From contig JBMOPB010000066.1 in assembly GCA_049325055.1 (NCBI GenBank), forward strand, positions 1-5,893: a stretch of 5,893 bases of DNA, given 5' to 3'. A program made the translations under genes and the position numbers. Positions 1 through 5,821 of the stretch are shown here, piece after piece (the stretch's first letter is position 1; every line of letters starts with the position of its first letter). The stretch is from BRHc4a sp049325055. Its GTDB lineage: Bacteria; Bacillota; Desulfotomaculia; Desulfotomaculales; Desulfocucumaceae. Below the pieces are notes generated by a model. That model was not told the DNA's origin, ran no database searches, and worked only from the letters and a program-made list of their open reading frames with translations.

Positions 1-997
1 TGAATCCTCCGCCCACGTATACAGCCGCCTTCTTGCCCTGCAATTTTTCCCTGTACCACTGTATGGCCTCCCTGACCCCGGCCAACTCCCTTTTTATCAG
101 CTCCCCGGCCCTTTCCATGATGCCCCTGTCATTGAAATACAAGGCGATTTTGCGAAGGGATGCGGCGGTATCCTCCACCCCAAGGAAGGATATATTGAGG
201 TAGGGTATATCGTAAATCTCCTCCATTTTTTGTGCCAGGTATATCATGGACCCGGCGCACTGGACTATGTTCAGCGACGCCCTGGTGGCGGTTTTCAGGG
301 ATTGGTGCCTCGAGTCCCCGGTAAAGGCCACATTGACGTCAATGCCCATTTGTTGCAGGTAGTTTTTGATTATCCAGACCTCTCCGGCCAGGTTGAAGTC
401 ACCCAGGTAGTTGATGCTGCCGTTTTTCTCAAGCCTCCTGCCTTCAGGGGGACTGACGATGCGCAGCAGGGCGTCGCAGGCCGCCCGGTAGCCGGCCGAC
501 TTGTTGCCGATAAAGCCGCTGGACTGGACCGGAATCACTTCAATACCGTGCTTCCTGGCGGCCGCCTTGCAGACCGCCTCCAGGTCATCGCCTATGACCC
601 CCACTATACAGGTGGAATACACCAGGACCAGGCCGGGACGATACTTGCCCACCAGTTGGTCTATGGCCCGGGCCAGCTTCTTTTCTCCTCCGAAAATGAC
701 GTCCTCTTCCTGCAGGTCGGTGGAAAAGCTGAACCGGTACAGGTCCGGCCCGCTGGTGAGGCTACCCCGGATATCCCAGGTGTAGCTGGCGCAGCCGATG
801 GGGCCGTGAACCAGGTGAACGGCGTCGGTGATGGGGTTTAAAACCACCCTGGCCCCGCAGTATACACAGGCACGCTGGCTGACACAGCCGGCAAGGCTGT
901 CGGCGTCGCACTTAAGCTGTTTTTTATGCCTTCCCTTGGTGATGATAAAATCCTTTCGTTCATCAAATACCAGGTCCGCAGCTTTGCCCGGCGGCAT
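1..997 (-). CDS. nifE: NifE, FeMo-cofactor scaffold subunit (partial, 3' end outside window)
   Basis: NifE pairs with NifN to form the cytoplasmic NifEN scaffold on which the NifB-derived iron-sulfur precursor is matured into FeMo-cofactor. The first 332 codons are present and open; the frame leaves the window after a YVGGGF segment, so roughly the last quarter to third is missing. It belongs to the NifD/NifE family: HLVHGPIGC at 61-69, FSTDLQEEDVIFGGEKKLA at 91-109, STCIVGVIGDD at 128-138, and NIVQCAGS at 243-250. C44, C69 and C130 match the cluster-ligand positions of the family, and C247 matches the cofactor-pocket cysteine. NifE rather than NifD is supported by the TWDIRG motif (73-78), by the absence of the NifD cofactor environment (QCAGS instead of QCHRS), and by its place just after nifK. 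Four cysteines (C30, C38, C44, C47) cluster near the N-terminus. ATG at 997 is the first possible start, because a TGA lies in frame two codons upstream. The spacer from the nifK stop is 34 nt, so cotranscription is likely. Confidence 0.95.
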   Translation of the reverse strand, partial: MPPGKAADLVFDERKDFIITKGRHKKQLKCDADSLAGCVSQRACVYCGARVVLNPITDAVHLVHGPIGCASYTWDIRGSLTSGPDLYRFSFSTDLQEEDVIFGGEKKLARAIDQLVGKYRPGLVLVYSTCIVGVIGDDLEAVCKAAARKHGIEVIPVQSSGFIGNKSAGYRAACDALLRIVSPPEGRRLEKNGSINYLGDFNLAGEVWIIKNYLQQMGIDVNVAFTGDSRHQSLKTATRASLNIVQCAGSMIYLAQKMEEIYDIPYLNISFLGVEDTAASLRKIALYFNDRGIMERAGELIKRELAGVREAIQWYREKLQGKKAAVYVGGGF

Positions 998-1031
998 ATT
1001 TCATCCCGTCCTTTAGATGTATTCCTTAAAT

Positions 1032-2417
1032 CTACATGACCAGCTCGAAATCTTCCTCGGTTGCGTCACGGTCAGCCCTGTCCAGAAGAGCGCTGCTGAT
1101 CATTTCCAGGAGCCTCATGGCGCCCCTGTAGCCCACAATGGGCAGATAGGAGTGCACGCTCCTGTCCATTACAGGGAAGCCCACGCGGACAAGGGGAATG
1201 TCTTCGGCCCTGGCTATATACTTGCCGTAGGTGTTTCCAATCAACAGGTCAACCGGATCGTTTTTAATCCACTGGTGCAAGTCGAACAGGTCTCCCCCGG
1301 CCTTTACATTGGCGCTGATATTCGACATTCCCAGCATCTCTTTTATCTCCCTTTCAAAGTCCCCCACCGAGGTGCCGATGGCTCCCCCCGGTGTCCCGGT
1401 CAGCACGTGAACCGGCCTCATTCCCAGGCTTAAAAGGAACTCGGTAATCCCGATGACTATGTCCGGGTCCCCGAAGACGGCCACTTTTTTACCGTGGAAG
1501 TAGTAGTGTGTGTCGGTCATTACGTCAACCAGCTGACCCCTTTCTTCCTCAAGAAGGTAAGGCACCTTTTTGACAAAACCCTGCCGCAGCGTCATCAGGA
1601 ACTGGTCGGTGGCCTTTATCCCTATGGGGGCTTTAAGTACCATTTCAGGCACGCCGCACTTTCTTTCCAGCAGGTGGGCGGGGTCGCTGGAGGCGTAGCT
1701 CCCCAGGGCCAGGGTCAGCCTGGAGTTCCCTGCGTCCGCTATGTCTTCAACCCTGGCGCCCCCCATTGGATACATCACGGGCTGCCCGGTCATTGGCGAG
1801 TCAAGCACCCCCGAGGTGTCGGGAAACATGATGTAACTTACTCCCATGGCCTCCACCAGCCTCTTTATCTCTCTCATGTCACCGGGGTTGATAAATCCGG
1901 GTATTATGTTTACCTGTTCTTTCTTTTGATCCGAGGCGGCCTTGCATAGGTAATTCACCATTCCCTTGACCATGTTGGAAAATCCTGTTACGTGGGACCC
2001 CTGGTAGCTGGGGGTGTTGGCATGAATTACCAGCTTGCCCTCGGGAACCTCGGAGGATTTTATTATTGTCGGTATGTCGTCCCCGATGGTCTCGGACAGG
2101 CAGGTTGTGTGTATGGCCATCACGTCGGGGTTGTAAATGGTAAACACGTTCTTTATGGCCGTTTTTAAATTAGCCCCGCCGCCAAACACCGACGCCCCCT
2201 CGGTAAACGAACTGGTGGTGGCCATTACCGGCTCCCGGAAGTGCCTTGTCAGGTGCGACCTGTGGTAGGAACAGCAGCCCTGGGAGCCGTGGCTGTGGGG
2301 CAGGCATTTATGGATGCCCAGGGCGGCGTACATGGCCCCTATGGGCTGGCAGGTTTTGGCCGGGTTTATGATTGCGCCGGCGCGTTCCTTTATTTCTTTC
2401 GGTGTGCAGTCCAGCAT
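1032..2417 (-). CDS. nifK: NifK, nitrogenase molybdenum-iron protein beta chain
   Basis: This is the beta subunit of dinitrogenase (461 aa). With NifD it forms the alpha2beta2 protein and shares the P-cluster that relays electrons from NifH to FeMo-cofactor. P-cluster ligands are visible: C23 (AKTCQPIGA), C48 (HGSQGC) and C106 (HTTCLSE), plus S137 (NTPSYQGSH), equivalent to A. vinelandii Cys70, Cys95, Cys153 and Ser188. A second cysteine, C49, follows C48, as in C. pasteurianum. The C-terminal half has LLIGNTYGK, then VGFPVMDR, typical of NifK. The protein lacks the N-terminal extension of the proteobacterial form (about 523 aa) and fits the short clostridial class. An in-frame ATG exists at 2504, but it would overlap nifD by 86 nt and add a basic sequence unlike NifK. 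ATG at 2417 gives the family-like start MLDCTPKEI. The nifD stop TAG ends one base before this ATG, and the last nifD codons (GAG GAA GGA GAG) supply the ribosome binding site, so translational coupling is expected. Confidence 0.98.
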   Translation of the reverse strand: MLDCTPKEIKERAGAIINPAKTCQPIGAMYAALGIHKCLPHSHGSQGCCSYHRSHLTRHFREPVMATTSSFTEGASVFGGGANLKTAIKNVFTIYNPDVMAIHTTCLSETIGDDIPTIIKSSEVPEGKLVIHANTPSYQGSHVTGFSNMVKGMVNYLCKAASDQKKEQVNIIPGFINPGDMREIKRLVEAMGVSYIMFPDTSGVLDSPMTGQPVMYPMGGARVEDIADAGNSRLTLALGSYASSDPAHLLERKCGVPEMVLKAPIGIKATDQFLMTLRQGFVKKVPYLLEEERGQLVDVMTDTHYYFHGKKVAVFGDPDIVIGITEFLLSLGMRPVHVLTGTPGGAIGTSVGDFEREIKEMLGMSNISANVKAGGDLFDLHQWIKNDPVDLLIGNTYGKYIARAEDIPLVRVGFPVMDRSVHSYLPIVGYRGAMRLLEMISSALLDRADRDATEEDFELVM

Positions 2418-2418
2418 G

Positions 2419-4029
2419 CTACGCCTCTCCTTCCTCGATGGTCCCTTCCAGCAGCGGGCTGTTCTTCCACGGCGGGTCGATAAAATTCCATGTTGGCGAC
2501 GCAAAGCTCATGGCTATATCCCGGGCGAAGTTTACCGCCCCGCTGAAGCCGGCGTAGGGGCCGCTGTAGTCGTAATTGTGCAGCTGCTTGGAGGGTATAC
2601 CCATTTTCTGGACAACGTATTTGTCCTTTATACCGGATGAGAATATATCCGGTTTCAGCAGCCTGATAAATTCTTCTGTCTCATAGTGGTTCAGGTCGTC
2701 CACAATAACACTGCCGTCCTTCATTTCCGAGATCATTCCCCCATAATTGCTGAGAGGAATCTTTTCTTGCAGTTCCTCCATCCTCTCCTTTGGAATTTTA
2801 AGGCGGTAGCGTTTTTCATCCGGCGTGACGTGGAGGTCGGGAATGTTTTTACTGTCAGCGTCGGGCTTTATCATGGGAATAACTTCCCGCCCCTCGTAGT
2901 CGTCCCGGTGGGCGAACTCGTAGCCGGCCAGTATTGTTTCAATACCCAGTTCCCCGTACAGCCCCTGGTAGTGGTGGCCCCGGGATCCTCCAACAAAGCA
3001 GAAGGCAGTCTTTCCTGAGCATATTTTTTTATACTGATCAATAATTGGTTCTATCCTTGCCAGTTCCCTGTCGATTACCTCCTCGGTCCTCCTGATCAGC
3101 CCCTCGTCTCCGAAATACAGGGCCATGTTGCGAAGCGACTCAATGGTGGACCTTATTCCTATGAAATTTACCTTGAGCCAGGGAGTGCCGTATTTTTTCT
3201 CCAGCATTTCTGCGATGTAGTTTATGGACCTGTGACACTGCACAAGGTTTAGCTGGGAAACATGGGCGTTTTTCAGTTCCTCGTAGGAGCCGTCGCCGGT
3301 CATCACCGAAACCACGGTGTAACCGATATCTTTGAGGACCCTTTCCACTTCCCAGCTGTCACCGCCTATGTTGTACTCGCCCAGTATATTGATGGAGTAC
3401 TGTCCCGGCGGGTCCTCCCTTTCCCCCTGCCCGATCACCCATTCCATCAGCCCGTTGTTGGCGATGTGGTGCCCGGCGGATTGGCTCACCCCTTTATAAC
3501 CTTCACAGCTGAAGGCCATAATATTTATGCCGTGCCTCTTCCGGGCCTCCCTGGCCACGGCCTGTATGTCGTCGCCGATTAGTCCCACTGGGCAGGTGGC
3601 CGAGATGGATATGGCGTTGGGCCTGAAAATCTCCACCACGTCATCTATGGTCCTGGCCAGCTTTTTCTCGCCCCCGAAGACTATGTCACTTTCCTGCATA
3701 TCAGTGGATACGCAGTAAGTGAGGAAGTCTTTCCCCGAATCATCGGGCTTGGCCTTGTTTCTGCGGGTTAGCCAGCTGTAGTAGGCGCACCCGATGGGTC
3801 CATGGACAATGTGCACCATATCCTTCAAAGGGCCCAGCACTACTCCCTTGCAGCCGGCAAAAGCGCACCCGCGGTTTGTCATTATCCCGGGTATGGTCCT
3901 GGTGTTGGCCTCGATCTCCTGGGCCGCCTGGGAAGAGTCTTTTATAAGGATGTGCTTCTTTCTGGATCTCTTCACCTTGGCAGGGTAATGGTCAAGCATG
4001 GCGTTCATTTTTTTCTCGTTGACAGCCAA
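2419..4029 (-). CDS. nifD: NifD, nitrogenase molybdenum-iron protein alpha chain (clostridial type)
   Basis: This is the catalytic alpha subunit of dinitrogenase (536 aa), which binds FeMo-cofactor, the site of N2 reduction. P-cluster ligands are C55 (TNRGC), C81 (HGPIGC) and C146 (ATCPVGLIGDD). FeMo-cofactor ligands are C265 (LVQCHRS) and H484 (QLHNYDYSGP). Second-sphere residues also align by eye: V63, R89, Q183, H187 and R350, matching A. vinelandii Val70, Arg96, Gln191, His195 and Arg359. Between HRDDYEGR (to 381) and DGSVIVDDLN (from 438) there is an extra block of about 60 residues, absent from the proteobacterial protein and shared with C. pasteurianum NifD. The start is TTG at 4029: AGGAGG sits 8 nt upstream, and the resulting N-terminus matches clostridial NifD in length. 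The first ATG (codon 8, at 4008) has no ribosome binding site. nifI2 ends 17 nt upstream and nifK follows one base after the stop. No anfG or vnfG lies between nifD and nifK, which supports the molybdenum type over vanadium or iron-only enzymes. Confidence 0.98.
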   Translation of the reverse strand: MAVNEKKMNAMLDHYPAKVKRSRKKHILIKDSSQAAQEIEANTRTIPGIMTNRGCAFAGCKGVVLGPLKDMVHIVHGPIGCAYYSWLTRRNKAKPDDSGKDFLTYCVSTDMQESDIVFGGEKKLARTIDDVVEIFRPNAISISATCPVGLIGDDIQAVAREARKRHGINIMAFSCEGYKGVSQSAGHHIANNGLMEWVIGQGEREDPPGQYSINILGEYNIGGDSWEVERVLKDIGYTVVSVMTGDGSYEELKNAHVSQLNLVQCHRSINYIAEMLEKKYGTPWLKVNFIGIRSTIESLRNMALYFGDEGLIRRTEEVIDRELARIEPIIDQYKKICSGKTAFCFVGGSRGHHYQGLYGELGIETILAGYEFAHRDDYEGREVIPMIKPDADSKNIPDLHVTPDEKRYRLKIPKERMEELQEKIPLSNYGGMISEMKDGSVIVDDLNHYETEEFIRLLKPDIFSSGIKDKYVVQKMGIPSKQLHNYDYSGPYAGFSGAVNFARDIAMSFASPTWNFIDPPWKNSPLLEGTIEEGEA

Positions 4030-4037
4030 CTGTTCCG

Positions 4038-4043
4038 CCTCCT
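4038..4043 (-). promoter_or_regulatory. nifD ribosome binding site (supports the TTG start)
   Basis: AGGAGG within AAAAAAGGAGGCGG on the minus strand, 8 nt before TTG at 4029 and 29 nt before the first in-frame ATG. The spacing selects TTG as the initiation codon. It lies in the 17-nt gap after nifI2. Confidence 0.8.
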
Positions 4044-4046
4044 TTT

Positions 4047-4427
4047 TTACACCGCGTCTTCTCCACGCTCGCCGGTTCTTATCCGGGCTGCGTCCAGTAC
4101 CGGGGCGATAAAAATCTTGCCGTCCCCCCTGTTTCCTTCTCTATTCACCCTGATAATGGTATCCACAACTTTTTTCACGTCTTCATCCTTAACCAGTATG
4201 GTCAGAAGCCTCTTGGGAATGAGCCGGGTCCCGGTGGACAGGCCGTCCGCCAGTATGCCTCCTATTTCTTCCCTGGGCCCTATTTCATCCAGCATGGAGA
4301 AGTCCACCTGCATCTTCCCCCGCCCCATCACCTTCATGGCGTGAAGGCCGCATATCCCCGCGTCGGCCAGGGCCTTCTTGGTGGCATTGACCTTGTTCAT
4401 GCGGATAATGGCTATTATCTCCTTCAT
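4047..4427 (-). CDS. nifI2: NifI2, PII-family nitrogenase regulator
   Basis: This is a 126-aa PII-like (GlnB family) protein of the NifI2 group. Work on Methanococcus maripaludis shows that NifI1 and NifI2 together bind NifDK and inhibit it after ammonium addition, and that 2-oxoglutarate and ATP relieve this; the same role is inferred here. The fold is recognisable from MKEIIAIIRMNKV at the N-terminus, the VMGRGK lead into the T-loop (33-38), and the nucleotide-binding NREGNRGDGKIFIAPV segment (96-110). The T-loop stretch (about 39-71) is longer than in GlnB and lacks the uridylylated tyrosine; the protein contains no tyrosine at all. The NifI2 rather than NifI1 call rests on the longer T-loop, the C-terminal DAARIRTGERGEDAV and second position in the pair. 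The ATG lies 11 nt after the nifI1 stop. The G-rich ribosome binding site (AGGGGGGGAAG) overlaps that stop codon, so the two are probably translationally coupled. Confidence 0.95.
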   Translation of the reverse strand: MKEIIAIIRMNKVNATKKALADAGICGLHAMKVMGRGKMQVDFSMLDEIGPREEIGGILADGLSTGTRLIPKRLLTILVKDEDVKKVVDTIIRVNREGNRGDGKIFIAPVLDAARIRTGERGEDAV

Positions 4428-4438
4428 GACTTCCCCCC

Positions 4439-4765
4439 CTACAGCCCTTTGGTGCCGCTGCTAATGGTATAAGCCTCTTCCACCGGGGTGACGAAAATCT
4501 TGCCGTCTCCGAAGGCTCCCTTTTCTCCGGTCCTGGCGTACTTGGAAATAACACTGATGACGTCTTCCTTGTCCTCGTCCCTGACCACCAGCATCAGCAT
4601 TTCCTTGGGGATTTCGTCGTAGACAACCTCCCCCACCCTGACCCCCCTTTGCTTGCCGCGCCCCACCACGTCAATTTTGGTAACGGCCGGAAAGCCTGCG
4701 CTGTTTAACTCGGCCATGATTACATTGGTCTTCTCAGGCCTTACAATGGCCCTTATCATCAACAT
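4439..4765 (-). CDS. nifI1: NifI1, PII-family nitrogenase regulator
   Basis: This PII-like regulator of the NifI1 group (108 aa) is the partner of NifI2 in switching nitrogenase activity off when fixed nitrogen is available. It has the PII N-terminal strand MLMIRAIVRPEKT, the VVGRGKQRGV entry to the T-loop (33-42), YDEIPKEMLMLVV (49-61), and the nucleotide-binding GDGKIFVTPVEEAYTISSGTKG near the end (86-107). The T-loop lacks the aligned tyrosine uridylylated in GlnB (by-eye alignment; Y49 lies a few residues later, beside the DEIPKE strand). Start choice: a GTG at 4774 would add three residues, but the ribosome binding site abuts and overlaps it. For ATG at 4765, AAGGGGAG lies 8 nt upstream, and the family normally begins close to this MIRAIVRPEK segment. 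It follows nifH after a 140-nt spacer and precedes nifI2 by 11 nt. Confidence 0.95.
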   Translation of the reverse strand: MLMIRAIVRPEKTNVIMAELNSAGFPAVTKIDVVGRGKQRGVRVGEVVYDEIPKEMLMLVVRDEDKEDVISVISKYARTGEKGAFGDGKIFVTPVEEAYTISSGTKGL

Positions 4766-4773
4766 ATCGTTCA

Positions 4774-4781
4774 CTCCCCTT
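4774..4781 (-). promoter_or_regulatory. nifI1 ribosome binding site (decides the start)
   Basis: AAGGGGAG on the minus strand, 8 nt before the ATG at 4765. It overlaps the alternative GTG at 4774 by one base, which makes that codon an unlikely start. Confidence 0.7.
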
Positions 4782-4849
4782 GCGATTTTTATCTCAGCAA
4801 AGCCCCTCCGCCCATATGTGTACTGTCGACTCCGGGAAATGCTTTAGTT

Positions 4850-4874
4850 ATTCTGAATTCTGGATTCTGAATTC
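4850..4874. repeat. Short tandem heptamer repeat in the nifH-nifI1 spacer
   Basis: On the plus strand, ATTC is followed by three 7-nt units: TGAATTC, TGGATTC and TGAATTC. Seen another way, two identical 11-mers (ATTCTGAATTC pattern) lie 14 nt apart. It lies in the 140-nt non-coding spacer, 32 nt downstream of the nifH stop. The rest of the spacer (4766-4905) shows no clear terminator and no gene. The heptamer could be a local copy of a dispersed intergenic repeat, which cannot be tested from this window. Confidence 0.6.
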
Positions 4875-4905
4875 CGACCAGCAATTCCGGCTTACAGGAG
4901 CGTTT

Positions 4906-5724
4906 TTAATCAAGTATCCCGTACTGCATCATCAGCTCTTCCAGCCGGTCCTGGACCATGGGCCTGGGAACCACAAACATTTCGTTATTGTCAATGTTTT
5001 TGGCAAGGGTCCTGTACTCGTCCGCCTGACCCGCCCGGGGATCAAAGTCAATCACCGTTTTCTTATTTATTTCAGCCCTCTGCACAATGTTGTCCCGGGG
5101 CAGGAAGTGAATAAGCTGTGAACCCAGCTCTTCGGCAAAGGCCTTCATCAGATCGTACTCATTGTCAACCTTCCGGCTGTTGCAGATAATACCGCCAAGC
5201 CTTACGTCACCGGTATTGGCAAACTTCTGGATGCCCTTGCATATATTGTTGGCGGCGTATAACGCCATCAGCTCCCCCGAGGCCACTATGTAAATCTCCT
5301 TTGCCTTCCCTTCCCGGATGGGCATGGCAAATCCCCCGCAGACCACATCGCCCAGCACGTCGTAAAAAACATAGTCAAGGTCCTCGTTGTAGGCGCCCAG
5401 TGACTCCAGCATGTTGATGGAGGTGATAATCCCCCTGCCGGCGCAGCCCACGCCGGGCTCGGGGCCGCCGGACTCCACGCACTTTACGTCCTTAAAGCCC
5501 AGCCTCATGATGTCCTCCAGGTCGATATCCTCGCCTTCATCCCTTAAAGTATCCAACACCGTTTTCTGATTAAGCCCGTTTAAAATGAGCCTGGTGGAGT
5601 CCGCCTTGGGGTCGCAGCCCACCACCATTATTTTTTTCCCGGCCTCCGCCAGGGCGGCAACGGTATTCTGCGTGGTGGTGGATTTGCCTATGCCGCCCTT
5701 GCCGTAAATGGCTACCTGTCTCAT
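4906..5724 (-). CDS. nifH: NifH, nitrogenase iron protein (dinitrogenase reductase)
   Basis: This is the Fe protein of nitrogenase (272 aa). The homodimer carries one [4Fe-4S] cluster and delivers electrons to NifDK with ATP hydrolysis; NifH also acts in cofactor maturation. The P-loop GKGGIGKST is at 8-16 (K14). Switch I CDPKADSTR is at 37-45 with D38 and D42. Cluster ligands are C94 (GVGCAGRG) and C129 (VLGDVVCGGF), and the switch II aspartates D122 and D126 are present. R97, the arginine ADP-ribosylated by DraT in some proteobacteria, is conserved, but nearby nifI genes suggest control through NifI instead. Length is normal and complete. ATG at 5724 has an excellent ribosome binding site (AAAGGAGG, 8 nt upstream) and gives the typical MRQVAIYGKGG start. 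It is the first gene of the visible operon; the leader upstream contains a terminator-like hairpin. The close relatives chlL/bchL and nifH-like paralogues are made unlikely by the nifD/nifK context. Confidence 0.99.
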   Translation of the reverse strand: MRQVAIYGKGGIGKSTTTQNTVAALAEAGKKIMVVGCDPKADSTRLILNGLNQKTVLDTLRDEGEDIDLEDIMRLGFKDVKCVESGGPEPGVGCAGRGIITSINMLESLGAYNEDLDYVFYDVLGDVVCGGFAMPIREGKAKEIYIVASGELMALYAANNICKGIQKFANTGDVRLGGIICNSRKVDNEYDLMKAFAEELGSQLIHFLPRDNIVQRAEINKKTVIDFDPRAGQADEYRTLAKNIDNNEMFVVPRPMVQDRLEELMMQYGILD

Positions 5725-5732
5725 GTCATATG

Positions 5733-5740
5733 CCTCCTTT
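5733..5740 (-). promoter_or_regulatory. nifH ribosome binding site
   Basis: AAAGGAGG on the minus strand, 8 nt before the ATG at 5724. It is a near-perfect match to the 16S anti-Shine-Dalgarno sequence. It is also complementary over six bases (AGGAGG) to CCTCCT in the loop of the upstream hairpin (5793-5798). Confidence 0.85.
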
Positions 5741-5767
5741 TAATGTAATAAATGGCACTTGTTTTTT

Positions 5768-5821
5768 AAAAAATCGCCCCGGTTTTAGGGAGAGGAGGTT
5801 GGCCTCTTTAAAACCGGGGCG
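5768..5821 (-). terminator. Intrinsic-terminator-like hairpin in the nifH leader
   Basis: A perfect 13-bp inverted repeat (CGCCCCGGTTTTA at 5775-5787 and its complement at 5809-5821) encloses a 21-nt loop. Read on the minus strand, the GC-rich stem is followed one base later by six Ts (5773-5768), the pattern of a rho-independent terminator. On the plus strand the stem is not followed by a T-run, so it points toward nifH. It ends 43 nt before the nifH start codon. It may end an upstream gene outside the window, or act as an attenuator in the nifH transcript. Confidence 0.65.

Noticed and set aside
230..841. 203-codon plus-strand open frame
   Set aside because: It lies wholly antisense to nifE, whose frame is intact with clear family motifs. 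The translation is proline/glycine-rich with no recognisable domain.
1017..1949. Plus-strand open frames of 138 and 151 codons (1017-1433 and 1494-1949)
   Set aside because: Both are antisense to nifK and show no independent family signal; they are composition-driven shadows.
2410..2425. Alternative (vanadium or iron-only) nitrogenase
   Set aside because: No anfG/vnfG delta-subunit gene lies between nifD and nifK; there is only a single base between them, and NifD matches the molybdenum clostridial form.
2418..2504. Longer nifK starting at the ATG at 2504
   Set aside because: It would overlap nifD by 86 nt and add a basic N-terminus unlike clostridial NifK. ATG at 2417 has a well-spaced GGAG site and a family-like start.
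3802..4344. 180-codon plus-strand open frame crossing the nifD-nifI2 junction
   Set aside because: It is antisense to two well-supported genes, and the translation has no recognisable domain.
4285..4554. 89-codon minus-strand frame overlapping nifI1 and nifI2
   Set aside because: It is out of frame with both PII genes, which have clear motifs and ribosome binding sites.
4789..4815. Possible 8-codon leader peptide (MGGGALLR) in the nifH-nifI1 spacer
   Set aside because: The nearest GGAG is too far upstream and no regulatory codon pattern or paired hairpin is visible.
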